Shown: positions 25,514-34,703, counted from the stretch's first letter. The stretch: 64,000 bases of DNA from Oryzicola mucosus (GCF_014534685.1 NZ_JACVVX010000007.1:1-64000); one strand, 5' to 3'. The notes: generated from the letters alone by a model not told the origin. Program-made: numbers and translations.

Positions 25514-26932
25514 ATGAGCATCTGGTCGGACAAGGGGCACTTCATCAACGGTATCTGGACCGGAGCGAACGGTGCGACACCGGTCGAAAATCCGACGGAC
25601 CACTCCATCATCGCTCATATTTCCGCCGGGTCCACGCGCGACGTTGATTCCGCGGTGGCCGCCGCGAAGACCGCATGGCCTGCCTGGATGGCTACGCCGG
25701 TTGCCGAGCGTGCCGCATTACTCGCCCGCGTCGCCGAGCTGATAGAGGCCCGGCAGGATGACCTTGCCAGAGCCATTACCTTCGAGGTCGGCATGCCACT
25801 GAAGCTGGCGAAGATGATTCAGGTCGGTCTGCCGCTGCAGAGCTTCCAGAACACCTCTCGCATCGCCAGCGCATTTCCGTTCGAACGGAAGGTCGGCAAT
25901 TCCATGGTGCTGCAGGAGGCCGTCGGCGTCGTTGCCGCAATAACGCCGTGGAATTATCCCCTGCACCAGATCGCTGCGAAGGTGGCGCCTGCGCTTGCCG
26001 CCGGGTGCACGGTCGTGCTGAAGCCCGCTGACCTGGCGCCGCTGAATGCCCTTTTGTTGGCGGATATCTTCGAGGCTGCCGGCGCGCCGGCCGGCATCTT
26101 CAACGTCGTGACCGGATCCGGCGCGAAGATCGGGCTGCATTTAGCTACCCATCCGGATGTCGACATGATTTCGTTCACCGGCTCCACCCGCACCGGCGCC
26201 ACGCTTGCGCGCGAAGCGTCCGCCCAGATAAAGCGTGTTTCCCTGGAATTGGGCGGGAAGTCCGCCGCCTTGGTGTTGGAGGACGCCGACATCGTGAAGG
26301 CGGTCAAGGCTACGGTGAATGCCTGCTTCCTCAATTCCGGCCAGACCTGTTCGGCACTGACGCGTCTGATCGTGCCTGCATCGCGCAAAGACGAAGCCGT
26401 CGAGATCGCCCGCGAGGCGACGCGCGCTTTCGTGCTCGGCGATCCGATGGACCCTGCGACACGGCTCGGACCGGTGATCTCGGAAAAACAACGCGAGGGC
26501 ATCCGACGCCTGATCCGAACCGCGGCAGACGAGGGCGGAACACTGGTGACCGGTGGCGCAGAGGCGCCGGACGGCCTAGATCAAGGTTACTTCGTCAAGC
26601 CGACGATCTTCGCCGACGTGATTCCGGATTCCACGTTGGCGCAGGAGGAGGTCTTCGGGCCGGTTCTGGCGATCCTGACGGCTAGCGACGATGACGATGC
26701 GGTAGCAATCGCCAACAACTCGCGCTACGGGCTCTCCGGCTCCGTCTGGGCCGGCAGCTCGGAACGCGCCACTGCCGCCGCCCGCCTCATTCGCACCGGC
26801 CAGATCGAGATCAACGGCGGCCGCTTCAACGCGCTGGCGCCGTTCGGCGGCTTCAAGCAGTCCGGCTACGGCCGCGAACTCGGCGTTTACGGCATCGAAG
26901 AGTTTGTCGAGCCGAAGGCGTTGCAGTTCTGA
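25514..26932 (+). CDS. NAD(P)-dependent aldehyde dehydrogenase
   Basis: This 472-residue enzyme carries all aldehyde-dehydrogenase hallmarks: ITPWNYPLHQIAAKVAPALAAG near 140, FTGSTRTGATLA near 217, the catalytic Glu in LELGGKSA near 243, the catalytic Cys in NSGQTCSA near 277, and EEVFGPVLAI near 375. It oxidises an aldehyde to an acid with release of NAD(P)H. It stands alone with a terminator at 26957 and may handle the aldehyde expected from the aldolase-like enzyme or the Fe-ADH; that link is inference. Confidence 0.93.
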   Translation: MSIWSDKGHFINGIWTGANGATPVENPTDHSIIAHISAGSTRDVDSAVAAAKTAWPAWMATPVAERAALLARVAELIEARQDDLARAITFEVGMPLKLAKMIQVGLPLQSFQNTSRIASAFPFERKVGNSMVLQEAVGVVAAITPWNYPLHQIAAKVAPALAAGCTVVLKPADLAPLNALLLADIFEAAGAPAGIFNVVTGSGAKIGLHLATHPDVDMISFTGSTRTGATLAREASAQIKRVSLELGGKSAALVLEDADIVKAVKATVNACFLNSGQTCSALTRLIVPASRKDEAVEIAREATRAFVLGDPMDPATRLGPVISEKQREGIRRLIRTAADEGGTLVTGGAEAPDGLDQGYFVKPTIFADVIPDSTLAQEEVFGPVLAILTASDDDDAVAIANNSRYGLSGSVWAGSSERATAAARLIRTGQIEINGGRFNALAPFGGFKQSGYGRELGVYGIEEFVEPKALQF

Positions 26933-26956
26933 GGGCGTTCCAGCAAACGGGAAACG

Positions 26957-26983
26957 GCCTTGCCTCAAATGGCAAGGCTTTTT
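26957..26983 (+). terminator. Rho-independent terminator after the aldehyde dehydrogenase
   Basis: GCCTTGCC and GGCAAGGC form an 8-bp stem around TCAAAT, followed by TTTTT. It begins 25 bp after the aldehyde dehydrogenase stop. Confidence 0.88.
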
Positions 26984-26999
26984 ACACTGGAAAAAAAGC

Positions 27000-28541
27000 T
27001 CAGCTACCCGACCGGAGCAGTTCGTCGAGCAACTGGCGTTTCAGGATCTTGCCGGTGGAGCCGAGCGGCAGGTTACTGTGGATCAAGAGACGCGACGGAA
27101 CCTTATAGGGCGCGACCTCGGTGCGCATGTGGCTTTTAAGCTCGCTTTCCGATATCGCCGCCTCGTCGCGCGGCTGCACGAAGGCAACAACCTCCTCGTC
27201 GCCGTCCGGACGCCGGACGCCCAAGACGGCTGATTGCAGCACCCCGGGGTGTCGGTTCAAGGCAGCTTCCACCTCGGCCGGATAGACATTGAAGCCGGAT
27301 CGGATGATCATCTCTTTTTTGCGGCCGACAATGCGGATTTCGCCGTCCTCGGCGCGGGTCGCAAGGTCGCCCGTCGCCATCCATCCGCCGTCGCGCAGCG
27401 CTTCGCCAGTGGCCTCCGGATTGCGGTAGTAACCCTGCATCATCCCCAACGCGCGGGCCCACAACTCGCCGATTTCGCCCGGCACCGCATCTTTCCCGTC
27501 TTCGCGGACGATGCGGATTTCCGCTCCTGGCTCGGCATAGCCTATGCTGTCATGGTCGTAGTCCCGGTCAGGGCGTGTGCGCGTAATGGGGCAGCATTCC
27601 GTCATGCCATAGCCATTGACGAGCCGAACTCGGAAAAGCCTCTCGATTTCGGCTTTCAGCGTCGGATCGAGCGGTGCGCCGCCTGATGAAATATACTCGA
27701 GACGCGATCCAGACATGTCGATACCGTTGGTGCGGATGTGATCCAGCATGCGGGTGTAGACGGTCGGCACGAAAGAAAGATGCGTCAGCGTCCCGTTGGC
27801 GATGCGGCGCACGACATCCGGCACGTCGATGCGTCCCGTGAAAGTAAGGTTGGCTCCCCCTGTCAGGACTGACATCAATGTGCAGATGCCCATGACGTGG
27901 GAAAGCGGCGCACCGCCATCGTAGCTACCGCCTGGCCTTACCTTACGGACATCGGCAAGGGCCGCACCAATCCTGAGAAGGGCGGTATGGCTGAGCATTA
28001 CCGCCTTCGGAAGTCCCGTTGTACCAGAGGTAAAGAGAACCAGCGCCGTCTGACGCCCAGCGTCTTTCTCGACGAGTTCCCGCGTGTAGCCTCCAATCGT
28101 GGCGACTGAAAGTTGACCGAGCACTCCAGCATCGACGGTCGTTGCACCGACGCGACCTGCGAACTCGATAGCCTCCCGGGACGAGGTGGAGGCTATCACA
28201 ACGACCCGCGGCTCGACCAAATTGCGCAAGGCTTCCATTTCCGCGGCTGCGACCCGAGCATTAACGATGCATGGCCAAGCGTCCATGGCCTGGGCGCCCA
28301 GCATCAGCACCGGCGCCACTAGATCGTTGTCGGCAACGATGAAGACCCTGTCGCCGGGCTGCGCTCCTTGTCGCCGCAAGAAATCCGCTGCCCGGCTTAT
28401 CTCATCGACGAGAGTTGCGTAGGTGAGGCGCTGGGCGCCGTGGATGAGGGCAAGCGCAGTCGGGGTTTCTCCGGCCCATCGATAAATGGCGTCCGAGGTT
28501 CGCGCCTCCGGAGCAAAATTGAGATATGGGATCGTCGTCAT
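27000..28541 (-). CDS. AMP-forming acyl-CoA ligase
   Basis: This 513-residue adenylate-forming enzyme has the P-loop FTSGTTGLPKAVMLSH near 168, the NGYGMTECC motif near 315, GELWARALGMMQGYYRN, the TGD hinge in MATGDLATR, and GRKKEMIIRSGFNVYP with the C-terminal catalytic Lys in GSTGKILKRQLL. It activates a carboxylic acid to its CoA ester through an acyl-adenylate. It is last in a minus operon with a binding protein, an epoxide hydrolase and a nitronate-monooxygenase-like gene, 45 bp after the binding protein. Confidence 0.92.
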   Translation of the reverse strand: MTTIPYLNFAPEARTSDAIYRWAGETPTALALIHGAQRLTYATLVDEISRAADFLRRQGAQPGDRVFIVADNDLVAPVLMLGAQAMDAWPCIVNARVAAAEMEALRNLVEPRVVVIASTSSREAIEFAGRVGATTVDAGVLGQLSVATIGGYTRELVEKDAGRQTALVLFTSGTTGLPKAVMLSHTALLRIGAALADVRKVRPGGSYDGGAPLSHVMGICTLMSVLTGGANLTFTGRIDVPDVVRRIANGTLTHLSFVPTVYTRMLDHIRTNGIDMSGSRLEYISSGGAPLDPTLKAEIERLFRVRLVNGYGMTECCPITRTRPDRDYDHDSIGYAEPGAEIRIVREDGKDAVPGEIGELWARALGMMQGYYRNPEATGEALRDGGWMATGDLATRAEDGEIRIVGRKKEMIIRSGFNVYPAEVEAALNRHPGVLQSAVLGVRRPDGDEEVVAFVQPRDEAAISESELKSHMRTEVAPYKVPSRLLIHSNLPLGSTGKILKRQLLDELLRSGS

Positions 28542-28586
28542 CGCGGCGACATGCTCCTTGCAGGCCCGCGCAGAGCGGCCGGTTGC

Positions 28587-29555
28587 TTAATCGACGGTCG
28601 CGCCCGACGCCTTCACGATCGGCGCCCAGCGGGTCATTTCCGCCTGGACGAAGGCTTGGAAGTCCGCCGGCAGCTGGTAGATGATCTCTGCACCCATTTT
28701 GCCGTAGTAGTCTTCGGCTTCCTTGCTTGCGAGGATGGTTTTAATCTCACTGCTGATTTTAGCGAGAATGTCATCCGGAATGCCCTTCGGACCAATCAGC
28801 GCGTACCAGCTTGTGACGTCGAAGTCCGGGTAGCCGGATTCAGCAACGGTTGGGACGTCGGGTAGCTGCCTAGACCGTGTCTTCGTCGTCACCGCCAGCG
28901 CCTTGACCGCGCCGGCCTTGATCTGACCGAGCGCACCAGGGAGATTGTCGACCGCCACGTCGAGCTCTCCCGACATGATGGCGTTCATCAGCGGAGCGCT
29001 GCCCTTGAAGGGGATGTGGGAAATCTGCGTGCCGCTGTTTTGCATCAGCAGGACGCCGATCATTTGCGTCGAACTCCCGACGCCGATCGAACCCTGCGAA
29101 ATCTCGCCTGGATTTTCCTTGGCGGCCTTCACGAGATCAGCCAGCGAATTGTAAGGAGAATCCTTCGGCACATAGATCACATTCGGAAAGCCGGCGATAC
29201 GCGCCACGAAGGTGAAGTTGGCGGGGTCGTAGCTAAGCTTCTTGTACAGCGTCGGGCCGATGCCGTGCGGCGCGACGGACGTCATGCCGAACGTGTAACC
29301 GTCAGGTGCTGAACGCGAGACAAATTCATTGGCGATGTTGCCGCCTGCACCAGGCTTGCTTTCAATCACGAATTGCTGGTTCAACATCTTCGAGAGTGGC
29401 TCGGAAAAGCCACGGACGACCATTTCGACCGGTCCGCCCGGCGCGCCGCCGCCTATGATCGTCACCGGCTTGGCCGGCCAATCCTGGGCCTGCGCCGAGA
29501 TGGCGCACGTCACGCTTAGGACGCTGGTCATGAGAGCTGTAGTCAGGAAACGCAT
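28587..29555 (-). CDS. Bug/TctC-family periplasmic solute-binding protein
   Basis: The ATG at 29555, preceded by GGAGGAGAA, gives 322 residues; the frame is open upstream to 29612. Residues 1-24 form a signal peptide (hydrophobic core, then AISAQAQD). The mature part reads DWPAKPVTIIGGGAPGG, with NIANEFVSRSAPDGYTFGM and FVARIAGFPNVIYVP, typical of Bug proteins that bind carboxylates for tripartite tricarboxylate transporters. No tctA/tctB membrane genes are in the window, so it is an orphan receptor here. It sits between an epoxide hydrolase and an acyl-CoA ligase, which suggests a carboxylate ligand. Confidence 0.9.
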   Translation of the reverse strand: MRFLTTALMTSVLSVTCAISAQAQDWPAKPVTIIGGGAPGGPVEMVVRGFSEPLSKMLNQQFVIESKPGAGGNIANEFVSRSAPDGYTFGMTSVAPHGIGPTLYKKLSYDPANFTFVARIAGFPNVIYVPKDSPYNSLADLVKAAKENPGEISQGSIGVGSSTQMIGVLLMQNSGTQISHIPFKGSAPLMNAIMSGELDVAVDNLPGALGQIKAGAVKALAVTTKTRSRQLPDVPTVAESGYPDFDVTSWYALIGPKGIPDDILAKISSEIKTILASKEAEDYYGKMGAEIIYQLPADFQAFVQAEMTRWAPIVKASGATVD

Positions 29556-29654
29556 GCTGTTCTCCTCCAATCCGACTGCTGCACAGTTTCCCGTCCATGA
29601 ACGGGCTTGCAAGTCCGATGACGGGTTCGCAAGCCTGGGAGCATGGATGTGTTT

Positions 29655-30839
29655 TCAGGCATGCGGACGGTGTTGAGCGGCAAAGAAGCTTCGAATCTCC
29701 CTCGTCAAAAGGTCGGGGGTTTCGAGGCCCGGGAAGTGCCCGCCCTTCGGTGCGACGAACCAGCCCTGCACATTGAAGGCCAATTCCGCGAGCCGCCTCG
29801 GCGGCGGACCCGTGCGCTCCGTCTTGCCTGGTGAACTGCTCCGCGGGGCTTCCAGAAAGAAGCCGCTCGGCACCTCGACTCGTTGACCTGGTGCAAGGCG
29901 CACGGGATCTCGCCGGCTTTCATAGTAGATACGCGCTGAACTCGAAGCAGTCTGCGTAAACCAGTAAAGGCTGAGCGTTGCGAGGATGGAGTCCATTGCA
30001 ATGATTTCTGCCGGGTCATCGATACAGTCTGCCCAAGCCCTCCATTTTTCGATGATCCAGGCGGCGAGACCTGCGGGAGAGTCGTTCAGCGGAATGCCGA
30101 CGGTCGCAGGCTTCGTGCCCTGCTGGTAGAAATAGCCGAACTCCTCATCGTTCCAGCGCCGACGCCGCTCGCCATAGGCCTTCTCCTCCAAATCGGACGC
30201 ATTCGGCCTGGCATCGGGAGACATCAGGCTCAGGTAGCCCATCTGGATCGCGCTTATTCGATCAGGATGGTCGAGGCCCATCAGCGCCGTGACATAGGCG
30301 CCCCAATCGCAGCCGAAAGCCGCGAAGCGGTCATAGCCGAGCCTTTGCATCAGTTTGACCCAGAGGCCGGCAATGCGGCGCGGAGACATACCTGGCCATT
30401 GCGGCGCCGCCGAGAAGCCGAAGCCCGGCAGCGAAGGGACGACGACGTCAAATGCAGGCCCGTCTTCCGGGCCGTTGCCGACGGGGTCGGTGAGGCGATC
30501 GACGATCGGTAGATATTCCAGAAAGCTGCTCGGCCACCCATGCGTCAAAATCAATGGCACTGCATTGGGACGTGGCGAGCGGACCCAAAGGAAGTGGATC
30601 TGCTGGCCGTCGATCTCGGTCACGAAATTTGGCCGCGCGTTCAGCCGTTTCTCGAAAGCCGGCCAATCGAATTGGCCCCAGAGGCACACAATCCGGCGTA
30701 TGTAAGCCTGATCGGCGCCTCCCGCCCAGCCATCTTGCGGCCCGGCGGGAGGCCAGCGGGTCTCGGCGAGACGGCGATGGAGGTCGTCGATATCCGTTTG
30801 CGGAACACTGCTCCAGAAAGGTTGAATGAGAGCCGTCAT
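29655..30839 (-). CDS. Epoxide hydrolase (alpha/beta hydrolase with EHN domain)
   Basis: This 394-residue protein starts with the epoxide-hydrolase N-terminal domain (DIDDLHRRLAETRWPP) and continues with the alpha/beta fold: LILTHGWPSSFLEY (oxyanion HGWP near 98), the nucleophile Asp in FGCDWGAYVTAL near 175, and the His in PKGGHFPGLETP near 375. It would open an epoxide to a vicinal diol. Its stop lies 99 bp upstream of the binding-protein gene and it overlaps the flavoprotein gene before it by 4 bp (30836-30839). An epoxide intermediate is unexpected in a pathway with no visible monooxygenase. Confidence 0.9.
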   Translation of the reverse strand: MTALIQPFWSSVPQTDIDDLHRRLAETRWPPAGPQDGWAGGADQAYIRRIVCLWGQFDWPAFEKRLNARPNFVTEIDGQQIHFLWVRSPRPNAVPLILTHGWPSSFLEYLPIVDRLTDPVGNGPEDGPAFDVVVPSLPGFGFSAAPQWPGMSPRRIAGLWVKLMQRLGYDRFAAFGCDWGAYVTALMGLDHPDRISAIQMGYLSLMSPDARPNASDLEEKAYGERRRRWNDEEFGYFYQQGTKPATVGIPLNDSPAGLAAWIIEKWRAWADCIDDPAEIIAMDSILATLSLYWFTQTASSSARIYYESRRDPVRLAPGQRVEVPSGFFLEAPRSSSPGKTERTGPPPRRLAELAFNVQGWFVAPKGGHFPGLETPDLLTREIRSFFAAQHRPHA

Positions 30840-31855
30840 TGCTTCGCCTCCACAGCGTCTTGCGGGACCTGAAGCGACGCAAGCCGCGCCATCGCCATAA
30901 CCGCATCGTCGACGATCTCGTCAAAGATCGCCTCGACCGGCTTGATCTTGTCTGCGAAGACGACCGCGGGGCCATAGTCGATCATGCCCTTAGACACATC
31001 GCCGCTGCGGTAGGCGTGGCGTGTTACGGCGCCGTTTATATGCGGGCGATAGGCCTCGAAGTCAGTGACCTTGTCGTCCTCGAGAGCCAAGATGGCTTTT
31101 GCGCTATCGTTGTCGAGCACCCGGTGATGGTCGCGCAGGAGTTTCTTAACGACTTGGCTCTCGGTGCCGTCGCCGGCGACAACCCTTCGCTTGTAGTCTT
31201 CGTGAACCCAAAGCTCTTCAGCGACCATCATGCGCGAGCCCATCAGCATAGCACCGCAGCCCATGGAAAGGGCAGCTACAAGCTGGCGGCCGGTGCCAAA
31301 TCCGCCGGCCGCCACCACTGGTATGCTCGCGATTTCGGGGGCCCGCGTCGCTTGAACGATCGAACTGATCTGATAGACGCCCGGGTGTCCGCCGCAGTCC
31401 GCACCAACTACGATCACCGCATCGGCGCCGATCCGCACCGCCGTTGGCACGTAGCGAACGGCCGGGACCTTGTGCAGAACCTTGATGCGCATCTCCTTGA
31501 GTGCCGGAATGATTGGCTCAGGACTGGCGCCTGCCGTCTCGACGCACGCCACGCCGTACTGATCGAGCAGATGCAACAGATCCAGCACACGCTCGACGCC
31601 ACCGGCGAAGCGGGAAATATAAAGGTTGACGCCGAACTGCTTGCCGCCCGTCAGTTGACGGCAAATCTTAAGCTCTTCCTCGAAACGGTCGGGGTCGTCG
31701 TAACCGGTCGATACGATGAAGCCCATTCCGCCGGCATTCACCGTCGCGGCGACATAGCGTCCGTCCGATACGCCGGGACCAAGTCCGCCGCACAGCAGCG
31801 GATGGCGTATTCCCAGCAAAGTGGTGATGGAGGTTTCGAAAACCTGTGGTCGCAT
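30836..31855 (-). CDS. Nitronate monooxygenase-family flavoprotein
   Basis: This 339-residue TIM-barrel flavoprotein of the NMO/2-nitropropane dioxygenase family begins with LLGIRHPLLCGGLGPG and shows VIVVGADCGGHPG (the conserved HPG) near 175, and AAGGFGTGRQLVAALSMGC near 208. Members annotated this way include true NMOs and reductases such as IpdC of steroid C/D-ring degradation, which saturates a ring double bond. In this CoA-thioester context a double-bond reductase is at least as likely as nitronate oxidation. It leads the minus operon running to 27000. Confidence 0.85.
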   Translation of the reverse strand: MRPQVFETSITTLLGIRHPLLCGGLGPGVSDGRYVAATVNAGGMGFIVSTGYDDPDRFEEELKICRQLTGGKQFGVNLYISRFAGGVERVLDLLHLLDQYGVACVETAGASPEPIIPALKEMRIKVLHKVPAVRYVPTAVRIGADAVIVVGADCGGHPGVYQISSIVQATRAPEIASIPVVAAGGFGTGRQLVAALSMGCGAMLMGSRMMVAEELWVHEDYKRRVVAGDGTESQVVKKLLRDHHRVLDNDSAKAILALEDDKVTDFEAYRPHINGAVTRHAYRSGDVSKGMIDYGPAVVFADKIKPVEAIFDEIVDDAVMAMARLASLQVPQDAVEAKQ

Positions 31856-31928
31856 GTCGTTCGCCCGATCTCACTCGCAACGACATTGAAGCTCATTGGG
31901 TGCCCCCCGCCAGCAAGGTCCAAAAACA

Positions 31929-31942
31929 GAGCACATTCGTGT
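31929..31942. promoter_or_regulatory. Variant of the CATATG-type putative operator
   Basis: On the minus strand the sequence reads CAACACGAATGTGC, matching CAACACATATGCGC at 3867 at 11 of 14 positions. It lies near the middle of the divergent region between the flavoprotein operon (start 31855) and the ligase (start 32028). Confidence 0.3.
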
Positions 31943-32027
31943 TGTCTGACCGCGCCGGCCAGCTTGGGATTGGACCGGGCAAGGGGCCATGGTGCTAGAA
32001 GTCTGCGCAGTCATGCCGGAGCCCCAC

Positions 32028-33566
32028 ATGAAGCTTCTTTCCGACGTTCACGAGCGCAACGCATCCTTGTTTCCAAATGCGCCTGCGATCGTCTTCGGCC
32101 AGCAGGTGATCAGTTTCGGCAGCCATTGGAGGCGACTCAATCAGCTGGCCGATGGCTTGCACCGAGGTGGCGCTCGCCGGCAGGACCGGATTGCCATGCT
32201 GGCTATGAACACGCCCGAATATATTGAGGCGTACGGTGCCTGCGAACGCGGCGGTTATATCTTCAGTACCGTCAATTTCCGGCTGGCTGCGCCGGAGATC
32301 GCCTTTGTCTTGAAGGACAGCGCACCGCATACCCTGATCTTCGAGGCGCAATACGCCGAATTGGTGGACAGCCTGCGCAGCGAGCTTGAGATCGAGAGCT
32401 ATATCTGTCTCGGCGGACAGACGCCGCCATGGGCGCTTTCCTACGAGGAGGTTCTGGCGGCCGGCTCGCCTGAAGGACCGCCTTTCCGCGGAAAACCGGA
32501 CGACGGCGTTCTTATCATGTATACAAGCGGCACGACGGGGCGGCCGAAAGGCGTGCTGCGCTCGCAATATGGCGAGGCCCGGCTCGCCGAGGTTATGGCA
32601 GGCCAACTCGCTATGACCAGCGATGGCAGGCAACTCCTGATGATGCCGTTCTTTCATGCCGGGTCGCGCAGCCAATATATCGGCAGCTTCTGGAAAGGCG
32701 GCGCCGTCCATATGCACAGGGTCTTTGATCCGCAACTCATCCTGAAAACGATCGAGGCCGATCGCATCACCCATCTTCATCTGGCGCCCACAATGGTGCA
32801 GAGCATCCTCGACGTTCCGGACATAGGCGATTACGATCTGTCCAGCGTTCGAACAATCCTGTACGCGGCGGCACCCATGCCGGTGCCAGTACTCAGGCGA
32901 GGTCTGGCTGTTTTCGGTCCGGTCTTCGCCAACGGGTACGGCTCTACCGAAGTCAACTGCACATGTCATTATCCGCACCAGCATAAACTGAACGGCACGC
33001 CGGACGAAGTTCGCCGGCTCGGCTCGGTCGGCCAGCCCGCCACAGATACCGATATCCGCATTGTCGACGATCATGGCAACGAGTGCCCGGCGGGAACGCC
33101 TGGGGAGGTGGTGGCGCGTTCGGGCACCGCCCTGATGCGCTACTGGAACAATGACAAGGCAACGGCACAGTCACTTAGGGACGGGTGGTTCCGCACTGGC
33201 GATGTCGGCTATCTGGACGACGAGAAATTCCTTTTCCTGGTAGACCGGAAGAAGGACATGATCATTTCGGGCGGCGAGAACGTTTATTGCCGGGAAGTCG
33301 AAGAGGCGCTGATCACTCATCCAGCACTGTCTGATGTCGCTGTCATCGGTGTGCCGGATGCGAAATGGGGTGAAACGGTGAAAGCCGTTGCCGTGCTAGC
33401 CCCCGGCCGGCATGCGACGCAGGATGACCTCATCGAGCACGCCCGAAGCCTGATTGCGCGGTACAAATGTCCGAAATCTGTCATTTTCGTCGACGACCTG
33501 CCACGTTTGCCCAGCGGCAAGGTCAGCAAAGTCATACTTCGACAGCTCTACGGAGCATGTCTTTAG
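32028..33566 (+). CDS. AMP-forming acyl-CoA ligase
   Basis: The frame is open from 31989; the ATG at 32028 has CGGAG 6 bp upstream and yields 512 residues. The adenylation P-loop is IMYTSGTTGRPKGVLRSQ, the second motif is NGYGSTEVN, then TGDVGYLDDEKFLFLVDRKKD and SGGENVYCREVEE, with the catalytic Lys in LPSGKVSKVIL. The region between P-loop and NGYGSTE has FFHAGSRSQYIGSF. It is the second ligase of the island, divergent from the flavoprotein operon and convergent with another flavoprotein gene (4-bp overlap at 33563-33566). Confidence 0.91.
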   Translation: MKLLSDVHERNASLFPNAPAIVFGQQVISFGSHWRRLNQLADGLHRGGARRQDRIAMLAMNTPEYIEAYGACERGGYIFSTVNFRLAAPEIAFVLKDSAPHTLIFEAQYAELVDSLRSELEIESYICLGGQTPPWALSYEEVLAAGSPEGPPFRGKPDDGVLIMYTSGTTGRPKGVLRSQYGEARLAEVMAGQLAMTSDGRQLLMMPFFHAGSRSQYIGSFWKGGAVHMHRVFDPQLILKTIEADRITHLHLAPTMVQSILDVPDIGDYDLSSVRTILYAAAPMPVPVLRRGLAVFGPVFANGYGSTEVNCTCHYPHQHKLNGTPDEVRRLGSVGQPATDTDIRIVDDHGNECPAGTPGEVVARSGTALMRYWNNDKATAQSLRDGWFRTGDVGYLDDEKFLFLVDRKKDMIISGGENVYCREVEEALITHPALSDVAVIGVPDAKWGETVKAVAVLAPGRHATQDDLIEHARSLIARYKCPKSVIFVDDLPRLPSGKVSKVILRQLYGACL

Positions 33567-34540
33567 GGCCGAGTGCTCAACCCGGCGAGCCGCGCAATCG
33601 TCGCTTCGGCTTCTCCGACGAGCCGGCGGACGAGTTCCGCACAACTCGGCACGTCATTGATCAGGCCGAGCGCGATGCCTGACGGGATGGGCGCTTCAGC
33701 AAGCCGCCCCGAAATCAACGCCCGGTGCCAAAGCTCGGCAGAGATCAGCGGCGCCAGAGCCTCCTTGCTAGCACCTGCTCGCTCCATCGCCAGCACTTCC
33801 GCCGTCACCGGCGTTTTCAGCACGCGAACGGAATCGCCCAGCGACCGGGCGACAAGCGTCGTGTCCCTTTCGCTCGCTTGCGAAAGACCGGTTTTGCTGT
33901 CGGCGTGGATCGGGCTTTCCTCTGTGACGAGGAACCGCGTTCCCATGTTGACGCCGACGGCGCCGAGCGTGAGAGCGGCGGCGAGCCCGCGGCCGTCGGC
34001 AAAACCGCCGGAGGCAATCACTGGAATCGTCAGTTCATCCACCGCGCGCGGTACGAGCACGAGGCTCGGCACGTCGTCCTCCCCCGGGTGCCCGGCGGAT
34101 TCGTAGCCGGTGACGCAGACGGCATCGACGCCGTATTTTTGCGCCGAAAGCGCATGGCGTACAGATGTGCATTTGTGGATGACCTTCACGCCGGATTTCT
34201 TTAGCCTATGAATGAAGGCAGCCGGCTTTGCGCCCGATGTTTCAACGACGGCGATGCCTTCACCGACGATGACGTCGATATAGTCGTCATATGGGTGGGA
34301 GGCGATGTTCTCGGGCAGCAGAGTGAGGTTCACGGCGAAAGGCTTCGCGGTCAGCCGACGCGTCTGGCGTATTTCTTCGGCCAGGTCGCTGCCAGTCGGC
34401 TGAGTATGGGCCGACAGGGTTCCAAGCGCCCCGGCATTGGAGACGGCAGCCACGAACGGTGCACGCGAAATGTAGCGGAACCCGCTTTGCATGATTGGGT
34501 GTTCGATCCCGAAAAGGGAGGTCATGGGCGTGGAAAGCAT
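33563..34540 (-). CDS. Nitronate monooxygenase-family flavoprotein (second copy)
   Basis: The frame is open to 34705, but the ATG at 34540, preceded by GAGGA at 7 bp, begins the family N-terminus MLSTPMTSLFGIEHPIMQSG and gives 325 residues. Conserved features are VTGYESAGHPGED near 155, SGGFADGRGLAAALTLGA and GTRFLVTEESPIH. It is clearly diverged from the copy at 30836, so it is not a recent duplication. As for that copy, a flavin-dependent enone or ring reductase is a plausible alternative to NMO. Confidence 0.86.
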   Translation of the reverse strand: MLSTPMTSLFGIEHPIMQSGFRYISRAPFVAAVSNAGALGTLSAHTQPTGSDLAEEIRQTRRLTAKPFAVNLTLLPENIASHPYDDYIDVIVGEGIAVVETSGAKPAAFIHRLKKSGVKVIHKCTSVRHALSAQKYGVDAVCVTGYESAGHPGEDDVPSLVLVPRAVDELTIPVIASGGFADGRGLAAALTLGAVGVNMGTRFLVTEESPIHADSKTGLSQASERDTTLVARSLGDSVRVLKTPVTAEVLAMERAGASKEALAPLISAELWHRALISGRLAEAPIPSGIALGLINDVPSCAELVRRLVGEAEATIARLAGLSTRP

Positions 34541-34612
34541 CGTCTGATCCTCAAGCTCGTCGATCGAATGTGCGTCGGTGGCCATTGCGAAAAAATCCCA
34601 CAAGCCGAAGCG

Positions 34613-34629
34613 CCACATATGTAATTTGA
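34613..34629. promoter_or_regulatory. CATATG-centred putative operator
   Basis: CCACATATGTAATTTGA lies at the centre of the divergent region between the flavoprotein (start 34540) and the crotonase operon (start 34704). The part ATATGTAATYTG also occurs at 15815-15826, upstream of the BadH-like SDR gene. Confidence 0.35.
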
Positions 34630-34703
34630 ACGCCCGGAGCCGCCTGGCGTGGTGGCGCTTTGAAAACGGCGCGGCGATAACATGACCTGAGAAGCGAGGC
34701 GAC

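Noticed and set aside
30839..32227. 462-codon plus-strand frame
   Set aside because: It is antisense to the epoxide hydrolase/flavoprotein operon, which has clear family motifs.
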